DNA of 44,350 nt from Liolophura sinensis (taxonomy: Eukaryota > Mollusca > Polyplacophora > Chitonida > Chitonidae), in assembly GCF_032854445.1 (NCBI RefSeq), contig NW_027018306.1:1-44350 (forward strand). Reading direction: 5' to 3'. Shown one piece after another: positions 12,077 to 23,512 of this stretch. The position numbers and the translations under genes are program-made. Below the pieces are notes generated by a model. That model saw only the letters and a list, made by a program, of their open reading frames with translations, was not told the DNA's origin and made no database searches. Position 1 is the stretch's first letter; every line of letters starts with the position of its first letter.

Positions 12077-14820
12077 ATAATCACGTGCCCAGCAACGGCT
12101 CTTACTCCATGGAAACCAAGGAAATTTGCAATTTTTCAACAGCTGATAATGGCTGGCCCAATTCCGCATCTTTTCTCACCTTATTGATGTGGGTCAGTGT
12201 TCAATTGTACTTTTTACAGCAGACTGTATCAAGTACATTGTGTTTTCTAGATACAAATGGTGTGGTTATTCTACATGTAGATAAAGATATTGAGTTTGTC
12301 TGCGACTTGAAAAAAGACAATTGCTGGGTGAGTTAAATTGGCTTGGCCCAAAGATTTGACGTCTTCTGGGCTACCGAAGGGCACATAACTTTTAGTGAAA
12401 AGTTGAATATAGCAGTGACCAGTCGCAATGGTACATAGTACAGTGTAGCCGATTTCAATTAACAAAAAGACCAGGCAAAAGTCCAAAACTGGAAAAACTG
12501 TTGCAATGCTGTTTGTAAGAGGCTAATCCGACGTATTTTGTGACGAGAAATCGAATGGTGCAAACCGCGTTGCTCTCCGACCAATACTTTTGGCTGTAGC
12601 GACAATTAAATGATCATTTATGTCATAATCACGTGCCCAGCAACGGCTCTTACTCCATGGAAACCAAGGAAATTTGCAATTTTTCAACAGCTGATAATGG
12701 CTGGCCCAATTCCGCATCTTTTGGCACCTTATTGATGTGGGTCAGTGTTCAATTGTACTTTTTACAGCAGACTGTATCAAGTACCTTGTGTTTTCTAGAT
12801 ACAAATGGTGTGGTTATTCTACATGTAGATAAAGATATTGAGATTGTCTTCGACTTAGAAGTAAGACAATTGCTGGGTGAGTTAAATGGGCTTGGCCCAA
12901 AGATTTGACGTCTTCTGGGCTACCGAAGGGCACATAACTTATAGTGAAAAGTTGAATATACCAATGACCAGTCGCGATGGTACATAGTACAGTGTAGCCG
13001 ATTTCAATTAACAAAAAGACCAGGCAAAAGTCCAAAACTGGAAAAACTGTTCCAAAGCTGTTGATAAGAGGCTAATACGACGTATTTTGTGACGAGAAAT
13101 CGAATGGTGCAAACCGTGTTGCTCTCCAACCACTACTTTTGGCTGTAGCGACAATTAAATGATCATTTATGTCATAATCACGTGCCCAGCAACGGCTCTT
13201 ACTCCATGGAAACCAAGGAAATTTGCAATTTTTCAACAGCTGATAATGGCTGGCCCAATTCCGCATCTTTTCTCACCTTATTGATGTGGGTCAGTGTTCA
13301 ATTGTACTTTTTACAGCAGACTGTATCAAGTACATTGTGTTTTCTAGATACAAATGGTGTGGTTATTCTACATGTAGATAAAGATATTGAGTTTGTCTGC
13401 GACTTAGAAAAAAGACAATTGCTGGGTGAGTTAAATTGGCTTGGCCCAAAGATTTGACGTCTTCTGGGCTACCGAAGGGCACATAACTTTTAGTGAAAAG
13501 TTGAATATAGCAGTGACCAGTCGCAATGGTACATAGTACAGTGTAGCCGATTTCAATTAACAAAAAGACCAGGCAAAAGTCCAAAACTGGAAAAACTGTT
13601 GCAATGCTGTTTGTAAGAGGCTAATCCGACGTATTTTGTGACGAGAAATCGAATGGTGCAAACCGCGTTGCTCTCCGACCAATACTTTTGGCTGTAGCGA
13701 CAATTAAATGATCATTTATGTCATAATCACGTGCCCAGCAACGGCTCTTACTCCATGGAAACCAAGGAAATTTGCAATTTTTCAACAGCTGATAATGGCT
13801 GGCCCAATTCCGCATCTTTTCTCACCTTATTGATGTGGGTCAGTGTTCAATTGTACTTTTTACAGCAGACTGTATCAAGTACATTGTGTTTTCTAGATAC
13901 AAATGGTGTGGTTATTCTACATGTAGATAAAGATATTGAGTTTGTCTGCGACTTAGAAAAAAGACAATTGCTGGGTGAGTTAAATTGGCTTGGCCCAAAG
14001 ATTTGACGTCTTCTGGGCTACCGAAGGGCACATAACTTTTAGTGAAAAGTTGAATATAGCAGTGACCAGTCGCAATGGTACATAGTACAGTGTAGCCGAT
14101 TTCAATTAACAAAAAGACCAGGCAAAAGTCCAAAACTGGAAAAACTGTTGCAATGCTGTTTGTAAGAGGCTAATCCGACGTATTTTGTGACGAGAAATCG
14201 AATGGTGCAAACCGCGTTGCTCTCCGACCAATACTTTTGGCTGTAGCGACAATTAAATGATCATTTATGTCATAATCACGTGCCCAGCAACGGCTCTTAC
14301 TCCATGGAAACCAAGGAAATTTGCAATTTTTCAACAGCTGATAATGGCTGGCCCAATTCCGCATCTTTTGGCACCTTATTGATGTGGGTCAGTGTTCAAT
14401 TGTACTTTTTACAGCAGACTGTATCAAGTACCTTGTGTTTTCTAGATACAAATGGTGTGGTTATTCTACATGTAGATAAAGATATTGAGATTGTCTTCGA
14501 CTTAGAAGTAAGACAATTGCTGGGTGAGTTAAATGGGCTTGGCCCAAAGATTTGACGTCTTCTGGGCTACCGAAGGGCACATAACTTATAGTGAAAAGTT
14601 GAATATACCAATGACCAGTCGCGATGGTACATAGTACAGTGTAGCCGATTTCAATTAACAAAAAGACCAGGCAAAAGTCCAAAACTGGAAAAACTGTTCC
14701 AAAGCTGTTGATAAGAGGCTAATACGACGTATTTTGTGACGAGAAATCGAATGGTGCAAACCGTGTTGCTCTCCAACCACTACTTTTGGCTGTAGCGACA
14801 ATTAAATGATCATTTATGTC
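12077..14820 (+). repeat. A'-E duplicated pair within the array (12077-13173 and 13723-14820)
   Basis: The E units at 12625 and 14272 share private variants (GAATATACCAATGACC, CTAATACGACG, CCGTGTTGCTC) and are each preceded by an A' unit. The offset is 1,647 bp, three monomers. The intervening unit at 13174 is another A'. This is a local three-unit duplication independent of the B-C-D trimer. Confidence 0.8.
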
Positions 14821-15577
14821 ATAATCACGTGCCCAGCAACGGCTCTTACTCCATGGAAACCAAGGAAATTTGCAATTTTTCAACAGCTGGAGATGCCTGG
14901 CCCAATTCCGAATCTTTTCTCACCTTATTGATGTGGGTCATTGATCAATTGTACTTTTTACAGCAGACTGTATCAAGTACATTGTGTTTTCTAGATACAA
15001 ATGGTGTGGTTATTCTACATGTAGATAAAGACATTGAGATTGTCTTCAACTTAGAAGTAAGACAATTGCTGGGTGAGTTAAATGGGCTTGGCCCAAAGAT
15101 TTGACGTCTTCTGGGCTACCGAAGGGCACATAACTTATAGTGAAAAGTTGAACATAGCAATGACCAGTCGCAATGGTACATAGTACAGTGTAGCCGATTT
15201 CAATTAACAAAAAGACCAGGCAAAAGTCCAAAACTGGAAAAACTGTTGCAATGCCGTTTGTAAGAGGCTAATCCGACGTAGTTTGTGACGAGAAATCGAA
15301 TGGTGCAAACCGCGTTGCTCTCCAACCAATTCTTTTGGCTGTAGCGACAATTAAATGATCATTTATGTCATAATCACGTGTCCAGCAACGGCTCTTACTC
15401 CATGGAAACCAAGGAAATTTGCAATTTTTCAACAGCTGGAGATGCCTGGCCCAATTCCGCATCTTTTCTCACCTTATTGATGTGGGTCATTGTTCAGTTG
15501 TACTTTTTACAGCAGACTGTATCAAGTACGTTGTGTTTTCTAGATACAAATGGTGTGGTTTTTCTACATGTAGATAA

Positions 15578-15581
15578 ATAC
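15578..15581. repeat. Target-site duplication ATAC, left
   Basis: ATAC directly precedes the TGT end of the 2.1-kb insertion and is repeated right after its ACA end at 17680-17683. Removing the insertion plus one ATAC restores a normal monomer with a single G-to-T difference (GATAAATACATTGAG versus GATAAAGACATTGAG). Confidence 0.85.
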
Positions 15582-15657
15582 TGTGGCGATTTTGCTAGAG
15601 ACAGTATATGATTTCATATTGTGGCGATTTTGCTAGAGACAGTATATGATTTCATAT
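15582..15657 (+). repeat. Perfect 38-bp tandem duplication at the LTR 5' end
   Basis: Two identical 38-bp copies (15582-15619 and 15620-15657) start TGTGGCGATT and end with the palindrome ATATGATTTCATAT. Each copy also holds ACTGT...ACAGT inverted words. The 5' terminus of the insertion is therefore doubled, while the 3' terminus has only one short inverted match. Confidence 0.95.
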
Positions 15658-16580
15658 AATTGCATGGGAGGTTAGGGGTTAATTTTCTGCCTTGTCCATA
15701 ACGTAGACAGAGGTTTTACCAGTAGAATGTAAATTTTTATGGGTTAGACATATCCTCAAATTAAATTAGAATTTTTGTGGAATATTTTGAAATATATATA
15801 TGTTTTTTTTTGTTTTTTTTTGTAACATATAGAGACAGGATATTTTGTGGACTCATGAGAGCAAGTTGTTTTTGGCGCCTTAATATAACTTTTGAAGGAC
15901 GTAGTTTCCGTGGACCCCTGTCCCTTCCAACGTAAGAATTTTAACATTTGATGACTTAATTAGAACACCATATTTCACGTATAATACACTGACATGTTGA
16001 AGGAGTTTCTCTCCAAGCTTGGTGATCGGATATTGTTTGGCTAGGTTGCTAACAACATTTTTTTTTTAGCGACCTTAAGTTTGGCGAAACATCCGCCATT
16101 GTTAATATTTTGAAGTGACAAATTCGAGTAGAGTTTCCATTACTTTTGGACATATTCTTGCTGTAACAAAACACGTACGGCATCTTTCCAGTTAATACCA
16201 CAGTAGTACTCACTGACTGTGGCATGATTTTGGCATAAAACGTCCTTTATACCAAGTTTAAGACACTAAATCATTTTTGTGGTTGTTGTTGTTGCTTCGC
16301 CGCGCACGATCGTCGTTCACGGTGAACTGCCGCTAGACGAGGTTGTCTACTTTACGACATCCTTTAGTGTTAAACTCATATTGAAGAGTTTCAAAAGGGG
16401 CATTAACTTGTATTTGCGAAAGTAAATAGTTTCACTCCACAGGCTCATCTCCTTTCTACCTACAAGTTATTGTTCATCTTTCCATTATTAAGAAAAAGAA
16501 AGAAAAAAATGTGCCATGACATTAGATACGCATGTACATGTATAGTATTTCTATACACAGATGTTGTTACTTTGGTATTA
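15658..16580 (+). other. Upstream part of the LTR (U3-like), no gene seen
   Basis: This is unique AT-rich sequence with no convincing open frame. It contains T-rich runs at about 15802-15822 and 16060-16068, a TTG triplet run near 16281-16294, an A-rich run near 16489-16508, and a short GC-rich island near 16295-16345. Within the island GTTCAC-G-GTGAAC (16315-16327) is a perfect palindrome with a 1-bp spacer. This arrangement can resemble a nuclear-receptor element, but I have no evidence of use. Confidence 0.5.
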
Positions 16581-16645
16581 GCCAATCAGTGCTCTGAGTA
16601 CCATCCTTGGTACTCATGAATATTTATGAGCGTCGACTATAAATA
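16581..16645 (+). promoter_or_regulatory. Putative RNA polymerase II promoter of the LTR (CCAAT, stem-loop, TATA box)
   Basis: GCCAATCAG at 16581-16589 lies 56 bp upstream of TATAAATA at 16638-16645. Between them is a perfect inverted repeat, TGAGTACC / GGTACTCA (16595-16602 and 16609-16616, 6-bp loop). Transcription would start near 16670, in TTTAGTCCCAGATG. Spacing and order match a standard animal core promoter, and its position inside the insertion supports LTR identity. Confidence 0.6.
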
Positions 16646-16828
16646 CCGGGGAAATTCCCACTTTTAGTCCCAGATGATCTCGGACCACCGTCGTGTTAAC
16701 ATCTAAATTTCCACCTAGTTAGCTTTCTAAGGCAGGTATTTTACATGTATATAAGCAGTGTGAAGTGGTAGCTAGATAAGTTGTCAGCACTGAAGTGGGA
16801 TTTCAGCTTTAGAGCATACCTAGAGACA

Positions 16829-17155
16829 GTGGGACTGCTAGTTCCAAATAGTGACACAAGTGTTCCCAGGCTGTGGGACTGACTTTCCCAGGCTGTGAGA
16901 CTGATATTCCCAACCATGATTGAGACAGTATATCTCAATAGTTTGTAACTGGGATTTTCTGGACCAAAATTTTATAATTCCCAAGTATGAGCTGAAACAT
17001 TTATACTGGGAGAATTTGTGCATAAGTGCCCCTGAGCAATAGTGGGACTGGGATTCCCAGTTTCGGCACAGTGAGACACCGAGTCCCAGAATTTGAAACT
17101 CGTTTTCCCAAGTTATTACTGGACCAATTCTGGAACTGTTACTCCCAGAGAAGAC
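16829..17155 (+). repeat. Degenerate repeat of GTGGGACTG and TTCCCAG words within the LTR
   Basis: GTGGGACTG occurs at 16829, 16873 and 17042, with GTGAGACTG at 16894. Alternating TTCCCA / TCCCAG and CTGGGA words occur throughout. Some pairs are directly self-complementary, such as CTGGGATTCCCAG at about 17048-17060. Transcribed from the upstream TATA box, this region could fold into several short hairpins. Confidence 0.6.
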
Positions 17156-17377
17156 CTGAAAGTATTATTTACGGATAATGTCCCCACACATGGCTGACAT
17201 ATTGTTTATATGACACCAGTAGGACATACCACTATCACAGCAGTACTCGGTTTAATACCTCCCTGAGATATCCCTAACACAGTTATCTGAACCATCTGAA
17301 GTACAGGTGTTGTGCTTGTACACAGTACTGGCACTTTTACCTATACATATATCAACATACTCCTGTCACTCTATTTT

Positions 17378-17405
17378 AATAAAACTGTTGCTGCTGTTTG
17401 TTGAA
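17378..17405 (+). terminator. Putative poly(A) signal and GT-rich downstream element of the LTR
   Basis: AATAAA at 17378-17383 is followed directly by CTGTTGCTGCTGTTTGTTG, a GT-rich stretch of the kind found downstream of cleavage sites. This places the R/U5 boundary near 17400 and leaves about 280 bp of U5 before the ACA end at 17679. Confidence 0.55.
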
Positions 17406-17679
17406 CCTTAAAATTCGGACTTTTCTTGGTTATTCGAAGTTCAGAGTTAACTAGTGGTTTTCCCAAACATACTACTGAATAAAACGGACTGACCCAGCTG
17501 ACATTCAAAAGAATCCATAGTAGCGAACGTCTCCAGCAGTATACAGATATTGTTCCAGAGTTCGACACTGGGTGATTCACGCTACCAATACTGTGCTTTC
17601 CCCTGTAGTAAATGGTGTGATTTGGAACTGGGATATCTGTATCGTTAAGAAGATATATATATAAAAACTAATCGCTACA

Positions 17680-17683
17680 ATAC
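17680..17683. repeat. Target-site duplication ATAC, right
   Basis: This is the matching copy of 15578-15581. Satellite sequence resumes directly after it with ATTGAGATTTTCTTCG, at the monomer position where the left part stopped. Confidence 0.85.
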
Positions 17684-20218
17684 ATTGAGATTTTCTTCGA
17701 CTTAGAAGTAAGACAATTGCTGGGTGAGTTAAATGGGCTTGGCCCAAAGATTTGACGTCTTCTGGGCTACCGAAGGGCACATAACTTATAGTGAAAAGTT
17801 GAATATAGCAATGACGAGTCGCGATGGTACATAGTACAGTGTAGCCGATTTCAATTAACAAAAAGAACATTCAAAAGTCCAAAACTCGAAAAACTGTTCC
17901 AATGCTGTTTGTAAGATGCTAATCCGACGTATTTTGTGACGAGAAATCGAATGGTGCAAACCGCGTTGCTTTCCGACCAATACTTTTGGCTGTAGCGACA
18001 ATTAAATGATCATTTATGTCATAATCACGTGCCCAGCAACGGCTCTTACTCCATGGAAACCAAGGAAATTTGCAATTTTTCAACAGCTGATAATGGCTGG
18101 CCCAATTCCGCATCTTTTGGCACCTTATTGATGTGGGTCAGTGTTCAATTGTACTTTTTACAGCAGACTGTATCAAGTACCTTGTGTTTTCTAGATACAA
18201 ATGGTGTGGTTATTCTACATGTAGATAAAGATATTGAGTTTGTCTGCGACTTAGAAGTAAAACAATTGGTGGGTGAGTTAAATGGGCTTGGCCCAAAGAT
18301 TTGACGTCTTCTGGGCTACCGAAGGGCACATAACTTATAGTGAAAAGTTGAATATAGCAATGACCAGTCGCGATGGTACATAGTACAGTGTAGCCGATTT
18401 CAATTAACAAAAAGACCAGGCAAAAGTCCAAAACTGGAAAAACTGTTCCAATGATGTTTGTAAGATGCTAATCCGACGTATTTTGTGACGAGAAATCGAA
18501 TGGTGCAAACTGCGTTTCTCTCCGACCAATACTTTTGGCTGTAGCGACAATTAAATGATCATTTATGTCATAATCACGTGCCCAGCAACGGGTCTTACTC
18601 CCATTGCAACCAAGCAAATTTGCAATTTTTCAACAGCTGATAATGGCTGGCCCAATTCCGCATCTTTTGGCACCTTATTGATGTGGGTCAGTGTTCAATT
18701 GTACTTTTTACAGCAGACTGTATCAAGTACCTTGTGTTTTCTAGATACAAGTGGTGTGGTTATTCTACATGTAGATAAAGATATTGAGTTTGTCTTCGAC
18801 TTAGAAGTAAAACAATTGGTGGGTGAGTTAAATGGGCTTGGCCCAAAGATTTGACGTCTTCTGGGCTACCGAAGGGCACATAACTTATATTGAAAAGTTG
18901 AATATAGCAATGACCAGTGGCGATGGTACATAGTACTGTGTAGCCGATTTCAATTAACAAAAACACCAGGCAAAAGTCCAAAACTGGAAAAACTGTTCCA
19001 ATGACGTTTGTAAGATGCTAATCCGACGTATTTTGTGACGAGAAATCGAATGGTGCAAACCGCGTTGTTCTCCGACCAATACTTTTGGCTGTAGCGACAT
19101 TTAAATGATCATTTATGTCATAATCACGTGCCCAGCAACGGCTCTTACTCCATGGAAACCAAGGAAATTTGCAATTTTTCAACAGCTGGAGATGCCTGGC
19201 CCAATTGCGCATCTTTTGGCACCTTATTGATGTGGGTCAGTGTTCAATTGTACTTTTTACAGCAGACTGTATCAAGTACCTCGTGTTTTCTAGATACAAA
19301 TGGTGTGGTTATTCTACATGTAGATAAAGATATTGAGTTTTTCTTGGACTTAGAAGTAAGACAATTGCTGGGTGAGTTAAATGGGCTTGGCCTAAAGATT
19401 TGACGTCTTCTGGGCTACCGAAGGGCACATAACTTATAGTGAAAAGTTAAATATACCAATGACCAGTCGCGATGGTACATAGTACAGTGTAGCCGATTTC
19501 AATTAACAAAAAGACCAGGCAAAAGTCCAAAACTAGAAAAACTGTTGCAATGCTGTTTATAAGAGGCTAATCCGACGTAGTTTGTGACGTGAAATGGAAT
19601 GGTGCAAACCGCGTTGCTCTCGGACCAATACTTTTGGCTATAGCGACAATTAAATGATCATTTATGTCATAATCACGTGCCCAGCAACGGCTCTTACTCC
19701 ATGCAAACCAAGGAAATTTGCAATTTTTCAACAGCTGGAGATGCCTGGCCCAATTCTGCATCTTTTCTCACCTTATTGATGTGGGTCAGTGTTCAATTGT
19801 ACTTTTTACAGCAGACTGTATCAAGTACGTTGTGTTTTCTAGATACAAATGGTGTGGTTTTTCTACATGTAGATAAAGATATTGAGTTTGTCTGCGACGT
19901 AGAAAAAAGACAATTGCTGGGTGAGTTAAATGGGCTTGGCCCAAAGATTTGACGTCTTCTGGGCTACCGAAGGGCACATAACTTATAGTGAAAAGTTGAA
20001 TATAGCAATGACCAGTCGCGATGGTACATAGTACAGTAGTTGCCGATTTCAATTTACAAAAAGAACAGGCAAAAGTCCAAAACTGGAACAACTGTTGCAA
20101 TGTTGTTGATAAGAGGCTAATCCGACGTATTTTGTGACGAAAAATCGAATGGTGCAAACCGCGTTGCTCTCCAACCAATACTTTTGGCTGTAGCGACAAT
20201 TAAATGATCATTTATGTC

Positions 20219-23200
20219 ATAATCACGTGCCCAGCAACGGCTCTTACTCCATGGAAACCAAGGAAATTTGCAATTTTTCAACAGCTGATAATGGCTGGCC
20301 CAATTCCGCATATTTTGGCACCTTATTGATGTGGGTCAGTGTTCAATTGTACTTTTTACAGCAGACTGTATCAAGTACCTTGTGTTTTCTAGATACAAAT
20401 GGTGTGGTTATTCTACATGTAGATAAAGATATTGAGATTTTCTTGGACTTAGAAGTAAGACAATTGCTGGGTGAATTAAATGGGCTTGGCCTAAAGATTT
20501 GACGTCTTCTGGGCTACAGAAGGGCACATAACTTATAGTGAAAAGTTGAATATAGCAATGACCAGTGGCGATGGTACATAGTACTGTGTAGCCGAATTCA
20601 ATTAACAAAAACACCAGGCAAAAGTCCAAAACCGGAAAAACTGTTCCAATGACGTTTGTAAGATGCTAATCCGACGTATTTTGTGACGAGAAATCGAATG
20701 GTGCAAACCGCGTTGTTCTCCGACCAATACTTTTGGGTGTAGCGACAATTAAATGATCATTTATGTCATAATCACGTGCCCAGCAACGGGTCTTACTCCA
20801 TGGAAACCAAGGAAATTTGCAATTTTTCAACAGCTGGAGATGCCTGGCCCAATTCCGCATATTTTGGCACCTTATTGATGTGGGTCAGTGTTCAATTGTA
20901 CTTTTTACAGCAGACTGTATCAAGTACCTTGTGTTTTCTAGATACAAATGGTGTGGTTATTCTACATGTAGATAAAGATATTGAGTTTTTCTTGGACTTA
21001 GAAGTAAGACAATTGCTGGGTGAGTTAAATGGGCTTGGCCCAAAGATTTGACGTCTTCTGGGCTACCGAAGGGCACATAACTTATAGTGAAAAGTTGAAT
21101 ATAGCAATGACCAGTCGCGATGGTACATAGTACAGTGTAGCCGATTTAAATTAACAAAAAGAACAGGCAAAAGTCGAAAACTAGAAAAACTGTTGCAATG
21201 CTGTTTATAAGAGGCTAATCCGACGTAGTTTGTGACGTGAAATGGAATGGTGCAAACCGCGTTGCTCTCGGACCAATACTTTTGGCTATAGCGACAATTA
21301 AATGATCATTTATGTCATAATCACGTGCCCAGCAACGGGTCTTACTCCATGGAAACCAAGGAAATTTGCAATTTTTCAACAGCTGGTGATGCCTGGCCCA
21401 ATTCTGTATCTTTTCTCACCTTATTGATGTGGGTCATTGTTCAATTGTACTTTTTACAGCAGACTGTATCAAGTACGTTGTGTTTTCTAGATACAAATGG
21501 TGTGGTTTTTCTACATGTAGATAAAGATATTGAGTTTGTCTGCGACTTAGAAGTAAGACAATTGCTGGGTGAGTTCAATGGGCTTGGCCCAAAGATTTGA
21601 CGTCTTCTGGGCTACCGAAGGGCACATAACTTATAGTGAAAAGTTGAATATAGCAATGACCAGTGGCGATGGTACATAGTACAGTGTTGCCGATTTCAAT
21701 TAACAAAAAGAACAGGCAGGCAAAAGTCCAAAACTGGAAAAACTGTTGCAATGCTGTTGATAAGAGGCTAATCCGACGTATTTTGTGACGAAAATCGAAT
21801 GGTGCAAACCGCGTTGCTCTCCGACCAATACTTTTGGCTGTAGCGACAATTAAATGATCATTTATGTCATAATCACGTGCCCAGCAACGGCTCTTACTCC
21901 ATGGAAACCAAGGAAATTTTGCAATTTTTCAACAGCTGATAATGGCTGGCCCAATTCCGCATATTTTGGCACCTTATTGATGTGGGTCAGTGTTCAATTG
22001 TACTTTTTACAGCAGACTGTATCAAGTACCTTGTGTTTTCTAGATACAAATGGTGTGGTTATTCTACATGTAGATAAAGATATTAAGATTTTCTTGGACT
22101 TAGAAGTAAGACAATTGCTGGGTGAATTAAATGGGCTTGGCCTAAAGATTTGACGTCTTCTGGGCTACCGAAGGGCACATAACTTATAGTGAAAAGTTGA
22201 ATATAGCAATGACCAGTGGCGATGGTACATAGTACTGTGTAGCCGATTTCAATTAACAAAAACACCAGGCAAAAGTCCAAAACCGGAAAAACTGTTCCAA
22301 TGACGTTTGTAAGAGGCTAATCCGACGTATTTTGTGACGAGAAATCGAATGGTGCAAACCGCGTTGTTCTCCGACCAATACTTTTGGGTGTAGCGACAAT
22401 TAAATGATCATTTATGTCATAATCACGTGCCCAGCAACGGGTCTTACTCCATGGAAACCAAGGAAATTTGCAATTTTTCAACAGCTGGAGATGCCTGGCC
22501 CAATTCCGCATCTTTTGGCACCTTATTGATGTGGGTCAGTGTTCAATTGTACTTTTTACAGCAGACTGTATCAAGTACCTTGTGTTTTCTAGATACAAAT
22601 GGTGTGGTTATTCTACATGTAGATAAAGACATTGAGTTTTCTTGGACTTAGAAGTAAGACAATTGCTGGGTGAGTTAAATGGGCTTGGCCCAAAGATTTG
22701 ACGTCTTCTGGCTACCAAAGGGCACATAACTTATAGTGAAAAGTTGAATATAGCAATGACCAGTCGCGATGGTACATAGTACAGTGTAGCCGATTTAAAT
22801 TAACAAAAAGAAAAGCAAAAGTCGAAAACTAGAAAAACTGTTGCAATGCTGTTTATAAGAGGCTAATCCGACGTAGTTTGTGACGAGAAATGGAATGGTG
22901 CAAACCGCGTTGCTCTCCGACCAATACTTTTGGCTATAGCGACAATTAAATGATCATTTATGTCATAATCACGTGCCCAGCAACGGCTCTTACTCCATGG
23001 AAACCAAGGAAATTTGCAATTTTTCAACAGCTGGTGATGCCTGGCCCAATTCTGCATCTTTTCTCACCTTATTGATGTGGGTCATTGTTTAATTGTACTT
23101 TTTACAGCAGACTGTATCAAGTACGTTGTGTTTTCTACATACAAATGGTGTGGTTTTTCTACATGTAGATAAAGACATTGAGATTGTCTTCGACTTAGAA

Positions 23201-23512
23201 GTAAGACAATTGCTGGGTGAGTTAAATGGGCTTGGCCAAAGATTTGACGTCTTCTGGGCTACCGAAGGGCACATAACTTATAGTCAAAAGTTGAATATAG
23301 CAATGACCATTCGCGATGGTACATAGTACAGTGCTGCCGATATCAATTAACAAAAAGACCAGGCAAAAGTCCAAAACTGGAAAAACTGTTCCAATGCTGT
23401 TTGTAAGAGGCTAATCCGACGTATTTTGTGACGAAAAAACGAATGGTGCAAACCGCGTTGCTCTCCGACCAATACTGTTGGCTGTAACGACAATTAAATG
23501 ATGATTTATGTC
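20219..23512 (+). repeat. Trimeric higher-order repeat in the middle array (20219-21868, 21869-23512)
   Basis: Three-unit period of 1,650 bp. Units 20219 and 21869 share GCATATTTTGGCACC, GGTGAATTAAATGG and AAACCGGAAAAAC. Units 20768 and 22419 share CGATTTAAATTAAC and GTCGAAAACTAG. Units 21317 and 22965 share GCTGGTGATGCCTGG and CAATTCTG. The two copies have since gained a few private changes, so this repeat appears older than the 7-unit duplication in the right arm. Confidence 0.82.

Larger units (their letters stand above)
1..15581 (+). repeat. 549-bp satellite array, left segment (about 28.4 monomers)
   Basis: Tandem head-to-tail copies of one monomer. With the monomer counted from ATAATCACGTG, copies start at 1, 551, 1102, 1652, 2196, 2744, 3290, 3841, 4392, 4941, 5491, 6040, 6587, 7136, 7685, 8234, 8783, 9332, 9881, 10428, 10977, 11528, 12077, 12625, 13174, 13723, 14272, 14821 and 15370. 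The usual period is 549 bp. Diagnostic variants sort the units into subfamilies: B has GATCAAGACATTAA and AATGAAAAGTCGC; C has ACAACAGACTG; D has TGGACACAAATGG; A and A' have TTAGAAAAAAGACAATTG; E has GGCACCTTATTG with GAGATTGTCTTCGAC. The last unit is cut at monomer position 212 by the LTR insertion. Open frames of 60-101 codons recur on both strands of every unit. Many begin at GTG, and they are overlapping and mutually antisense, so I do not call them genes. I do not recognise the family. Confidence 0.97.
15582..17679 (+). mobile_element. Probable solo LTR (or tiny non-autonomous LTR element), 2,098 bp
   Basis: Seen: the insertion begins TGTGGCGATT and ends AATCGCTACA. This gives TG...CA termini and a 10-bp inverted repeat with one mismatch, flanked by 4-bp ATAC duplications within one satellite monomer. 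Internally it has a CCAAT box (16582), TATAAATA (16638) and AATAAA (17378) with a GT-rich tail, in the order expected for U3-R-U5 on the + strand. Known: such ends and 4-5 bp duplications are typical of LTR retrotransposons, with 4 bp common in the Gypsy group. Inferred: a solo LTR left by recombination. No gag, protease, reverse transcriptase or integrase frame, primer-binding site or second LTR is visible. The length is large for an LTR and the TATA-to-AATAAA span (~740 bp) is long, so a compact non-autonomous element is the alternative. Confidence 0.72.

Noticed and set aside
1-15581. Recurrent 91-codon frames on the + strand (e.g. 9-284, 5499-5774, 9340-9615) as a tandem gene family
   Set aside because: The frame starts at GTG in the monomer, with the first ATG eight codons later. 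Many copies are broken by indels or stops, and equally long frames lie antisense in the same units. This is expected from an AT-rich repeat copied many times. No domain is recognised.
17371-17580. 69-codon minus-strand frame in the LTR
   Set aside because: It overlaps the AATAAA and GT-rich region on the opposite strand and shows no domain or conserved motif.
15582-17679. Tc1/mariner-type insertion at a TA target
   Set aside because: TA flanks could be read into the ends, but the 4-bp ATAC duplication with TG...CA termini restores the monomer better, and promoter plus poly(A) order fits an LTR.
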